Assembly: GCA_903932385.1 (NCBI GenBank) | Contig: CAIZGA010000397.1 | Coordinates: 1-7,408, forward strand | Reading direction: 5' to 3' | Length of the DNA stretch: 7,408 bases | Origin: an uncultured Acidobacteriota bacterium | GTDB lineage: Bacteria > Acidobacteriota > Terriglobia > Terriglobales > Acidobacteriaceae | Shown: piece after piece, positions 4,589 to 7,408 of the stretch | How positions within the stretch are numbered: the stretch's first letter is position 1 | How the letters are laid out: each line of letters starts with the position of its first letter | Notes under the pieces: model-generated | The model's database searches: none | The model's input: the letters and a program-made list of their open reading frames with translations, nothing else | Told to the model about the DNA's origin: nothing | Position numbers and translations under genes: made by a program

Positions 4589-7408
4589 TTATTTTCCTGC
4601 GCAGTCTGGCGTGGCTGTGGTTGGTTTCGATTGCAGCCGCACAGTGTAAATCTCATGCGGATGCAGGGTGAACTGGAATTGATTGTCGCCCGTGAGAGAG
4701 AGCGGGGTGAGTTCGCGTTCCAGCGCATCTGTCTGCGTCACTTTGCTGAGATGCAGATAGGGCGAATGCACGGTGACGCTGCGTTCGCTGCCGCCAAAAT
4801 CCAGAAAGCGCAGAATGGTTCCGTTGCCGTCTTCCGCAGGCTTCCAGGTTTCCAGCAGCAGGTGCGCATCATTCACATCGATGAAGCTGGCCTGATGCGT
4901 ATCGAGCGTGAGTGCGGTGTTGCATTCGCCGGCAGCACGGGTGGTGACGGCCTTGTCCTGTCCGGTGACGATGTCATTTTCCAGTGGCGTCATTTCCTGC
5001 CAACCGATGCGGCTGAGTTGCGCTGCATCCGTTGCGGCGGCGCTGGTGACAACGTAGTGGAAGGTGAAATGACCGCCCTGACCGGCGCGATAATTCGTGT
5101 CCCAATAATTATTCATGACGTAGGAGAAAATGTTGCCCGGGCGATTGCCGAAGCTCTCCGGCCATTCGCCGCGGTTGATGTCGCCGAGAGTGAGCAGCGG
5201 CGCATCGAGCGGCATGACGGTGGCGGAGACGCCGCCCTGTTGCACCGAGACCCAGTGCTGCGCGGTGAACCACTCATGTCCGGCACCGGGATACATATCG
5301 TGTGCCGGATCAACGACGCCGGTTTGGACTTCGTACTGGAACTGCGGCGCGGTCATGGCAAAAGGAAACGCGAAGTAGACACCCTCTTTGGAAATTACTT
5401 CTTTCTTATCGACGTTCTCAACGATTTCAATTTTCTTTTCGCTATTGAAGAGGCGTACTTCCGTTTCGATGGTAGGCGTGTTCACGTCTTCACTTTGCAT
5501 GCGGGCCAGATCGCCGGTGGGCGTGTGTACAACGGAAATTAATTTGCCGGCATGTGCGGGCTGCACATCCAACTTTGGTTTGGGAAAAACGTGGCTGTAG
5601 CTGAGGATGGAGTCGGGGGCCTTGTCTCCGCCGCTGACGTAGAGATATTGTCCGAAGCGATAAGGCGACGATTGATTCACAAGCTCATGCTGCAGTTGTT
5701 TGTCATACACACTGCGGATGGCACCGGATTGCGGGTCAAGCGTGACGCGATAATAGGGGCTTTCGAGCACATTTCCCGCCACCGGCTTTGACGCGGGCTG
5801 CGGATGCTCTGCACGGCGCATGGTGAAAATTTTGTAACCGAGTGCGGGGACATCATCGGCAGCAAAGCGAACACGCTTGAAACCGTTGCCGCTAGTAATT
5901 AATTCCACCGGCACAACCTGATTGCTGACAGTATCGACAATTTCATTGTTGTTGCCGAGGTCAACTTCCACAGTGCCGCTGCGTTTCCAGTTGAGCGAAT
6001 TGAAAATTATCAAGCTGCCCGGTGCGACGGGAATCGCATCAACAATGTTGGTCATGCTGCGTTTTACGATGAAGTCGGTCTCTGCTGCGGCGTTGACGGC
6101 GAACTGCTCCTTGATGGCGAGCTGCGATTTTGCTTCCGTACTGGTGTGGTCATTCACGCTGTCACTGGAGTCCCAGGTGTGTTCATCCATCAACACCATG
6201 TCGGTCCAGAGGTGGCTGAGTTCGGTGGTGTTGGCGCGCATCAGCGGATTGACGACAGTTGTAAGCGTGGAGAATTTTTCTGCAGTCTGCGCACGCGGTT
6301 CGGTCCAACGTTCCATTGCAACATAGAAAGCATCGGACCCGGCACCGTCTTCCCAGTAGGGGCCGCCATCGCCGCGGATGGTGGGGATGGAATCGCCGAA
6401 CTGCGTTGCGATGTTCATGAGCGCATCATGAAAACCGGTGTACTGAATATGCGGATAGGCGTAGATGCTGTTCCACTTGCCGGCGAGTTCTGCCTGCTGC
6501 GGAAAGAGATCGGTGTTTTCCACCTGCGATCCGTACACGATGGCGGCGCTGGCGTGGTAGCTCTCATGCTCGAACATCTGCAGAAAGACGGGGAGCATGT
6601 CGTGGCCGGCAGGCACGAGCGGCGGCAGGCCGAAGACAGTCTTCATCTGGTGATAATGGCGCGAGTACCAGAGCAACACACGCTGGCCATCGGGACCAGC
6701 CCACCAGGTAGGTGAGCTTTCATTCAACTTGCCCTGCAGCAGAACCGGCGCGCGGTAGTTGTTGCTGGCCGCGGCGAGATAGTTAATGCCCGCTGCCGAG
6801 AGAATTGACGGATACGACCACGAGTACGAAGGCACATCGGTGATGTTGGCGTAGTTGAGCGGCGTGCCGAAAATGCGGCTGAAGTTGGCGCTGGGATAGA
6901 GCGAGCGAATCAACGTCTCTGTGCTGGGCAGGCCGGTGAGCAGGTTGACGTACTGCGCGGGAACATAAATCTGCCGGTTCTGGATGGCGGTGATGACACG
7001 ATGCTGTTCGGCGCTGGAACGCGTATCGAGAAATTGCTGCAGGTCCCACTCGCCATCGAGGCTGAAGCGAAATTCAGGATGCTTCGCGGTCATGTCCATC
7101 GCCTCATCAATGGTGCGTCCCTGGATGGCGGCGACCTTGGCCTGATAGTCGGAGTAGCCGATGTCGACGTGGATGTGCGGGACGAGGAAGATGGTCCAGT
7201 GCTTCTGCGGGCTGATGGTTTGCGCGAACGAATAGGGATGGCCGCTGATATTCAGAGCGAGGCTGGCGGCGATGTTGGGATTGGGTTCGTGTACGAGGAA
7301 TTCAATTTTCTCTTCACCGAAATTATCTGCGGCGGTTAGATCGCGGGTGTATTGTTCATTGGCGAGTGTGAGTTGCACAGTGCTGCCGCTTGCAATGGGG
7401 CGGCTGTA
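4589..7408 (-). CDS. Glycoside hydrolase family 38 (alpha-mannosidase-like), N-terminus beyond window edge
   Basis: The minus-strand frame is open from the right edge to the TAA at 4591-4589, giving 939 visible residues (numbered from the codon at 7408). A GTG at 7378 is in frame but is probably an internal Val, because coding continues upstream without a stop, so the true start is outside. GH38 enzymes are zinc-dependent retaining alpha-mannosidases. Seen: a beta-rich stretch of about 65 residues; VPHIHVDIGY with H80 and D82, the HxD zinc pair; NITDVPSYSWS with D191 at the position of the GH38 nucleophile and zinc ligand; MDEHTW with H410, the likely fourth zinc ligand; and from about residue 515 the beta-sandwich half, opening with YYRVTLDPQSGAIRSVYDK. 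The last ~130 residues form another beta-rich tail. The motifs differ from the classical lysosomal/Golgi type (DPFGHS), so this is a divergent bacterial subgroup. Export is likely but its signal would be out of view. Substrate linkage is not provable here; alpha-mannoside is the family expectation. Confidence 0.88.
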   Translation of the reverse strand, partial: YSRPIASGSTVQLTLANEQYTRDLTAADNFGEEKIEFLVHEPNPNIAASLALNISGHPYSFAQTISPQKHWTIFLVPHIHVDIGYSDYQAKVAAIQGRTIDEAMDMTAKHPEFRFSLDGEWDLQQFLDTRSSAEQHRVITAIQNRQIYVPAQYVNLLTGLPSTETLIRSLYPSANFSRIFGTPLNYANITDVPSYSWSYPSILSAAGINYLAAASNNYRAPVLLQGKLNESSPTWWAGPDGQRVLLWYSRHYHQMKTVFGLPPLVPAGHDMLPVFLQMFEHESYHASAAIVYGSQVENTDLFPQQAELAGKWNSIYAYPHIQYTGFHDALMNIATQFGDSIPTIRGDGGPYWEDGAGSDAFYVAMERWTEPRAQTAEKFSTLTTVVNPLMRANTTELSHLWTDMVLMDEHTWDSSDSVNDHTSTEAKSQLAIKEQFAVNAAAETDFIVKRSMTNIVDAIPVAPGSLIIFNSLNWKRSGTVEVDLGNNNEIVDTVSNQVVPVELITSGNGFKRVRFAADDVPALGYKIFTMRRAEHPQPASKPVAGNVLESPYYRVTLDPQSGAIRSVYDKQLQHELVNQSSPYRFGQYLYVSGGDKAPDSILSYSHVFPKPKLDVQPAHAGKLISVVHTPTGDLARMQSEDVNTPTIETEVRLFNSEKKIEIVENVDKKEVISKEGVYFAFPFAMTAPQFQYEVQTGVVDPAHDMYPGAGHEWFTAQHWVSVQQGGVSATVMPLDAPLLTLGDINRGEWPESFGNRPGNIFSYVMNNYWDTNYRAGQGGHFTFHYVVTSAAATDAAQLSRIGWQEMTPLENDIVTGQDKAVTTRAAGECNTALTLDTHQASFIDVNDAHLLLETWKPAEDGNGTILRFLDFGGSERSVTVHSPYLHLSKVTQTDALERELTPLSLTGDNQFQFTLHPHEIYTVRLQSKPTTATPDCAGK

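Noticed and set aside
4526..5542. Plus-strand open frame (338 codons) starting just after the glycosyltransferase
   Set aside because: It begins before the terminator hairpin, reads through it, and is antisense to the GH38 C-terminal half, whose protein shows clear family features. No domain is recognisable in it.
7376..7378. GTG as the start codon of the GH38 gene
   Set aside because: The same frame continues to the window edge with sensible residues (YSRPIASGST) and no stop. A start here would leave the enzyme without a signal or a complete N-terminal domain, so this is most likely an internal Val.
1..7408. tRNA, rRNA, CRISPR array, insertion sequence or attachment site
   Set aside because: No repeats with regular spacers, no transposase or integrase motifs and no tRNA-like cloverleaf were seen. 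Almost all of the window is coding and the gaps are too short for such elements, apart from the 151-base divergent region, which shows none.

Overview
The window carries four protein-coding genes and no RNA genes, CRISPR array or insertion sequence. From left to right they are: a radical-SAM anaerobic sulfatase-maturating enzyme (minus strand, cut by the left edge); a Tat-exported type I sulfatase (minus strand, complete); an ArnT/PMT-like membrane glycosyltransferase (plus strand, complete); and a large family 38 glycoside hydrolase of the alpha-mannosidase type (minus strand, cut by the right edge). The sequence is moderately GC-rich and the genes are packed closely, with intergenic gaps of about 33, 151 and 74 bases. 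It is clearly bacterial. The gene types (Tat-exported sulfatases with an anSME partner, GH38 enzymes, GT83-like transferases) and the protein style suggest an aquatic or soil glycan degrader such as Acidobacteriota (Terriglobia), with Planctomycetota or Verrucomicrobiota as alternatives. That taxonomic guess is weak and rests on general familiarity only.

Layout. From 1 to 2350 the minus strand holds a two-gene unit, sulfatase first and then its maturase 33 bases downstream. Each gene has a good Shine-Dalgarno sequence. The sulfatase carries a Cys-type C-x-A-x-R modification motif, which is what an oxygen-independent maturase of the downstream gene's type is known to convert to formylglycine. 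From 2351 to 2501 there is a divergent regulatory region, with a perfect TATAAT box on the plus strand ending only 8 bases before the glycosyltransferase ATG. From 2502 to 4514 lies the glycosyltransferase. A strong hairpin with 10-bp stem at 4539-4563 sits between it and the convergent GH38 gene and probably stops transcription in both directions. From 4589 to the right edge is the GH38 gene, whose N-terminus is outside the window.

How the genes may work together. The sulfatase/maturase pair would remove sulfate esters from a carbohydrate or aryl substrate outside the cytoplasm. The GH38 enzyme would cleave alpha-mannosidic or related linkages, and the glycosyltransferase would attach a sugar from a polyprenyl-phosphate donor to an acceptor on the periplasmic face. 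All three are glycan-related, but only the sulfatase and maturase have operon-type evidence for a joint function. The wider grouping is inference. I see no convincing novel defence, mobile or RNA system here. The most useful second looks are the possible leaderless start of the glycosyltransferase, the order of maturation and Tat export of the sulfatase, and the divergent GH38.
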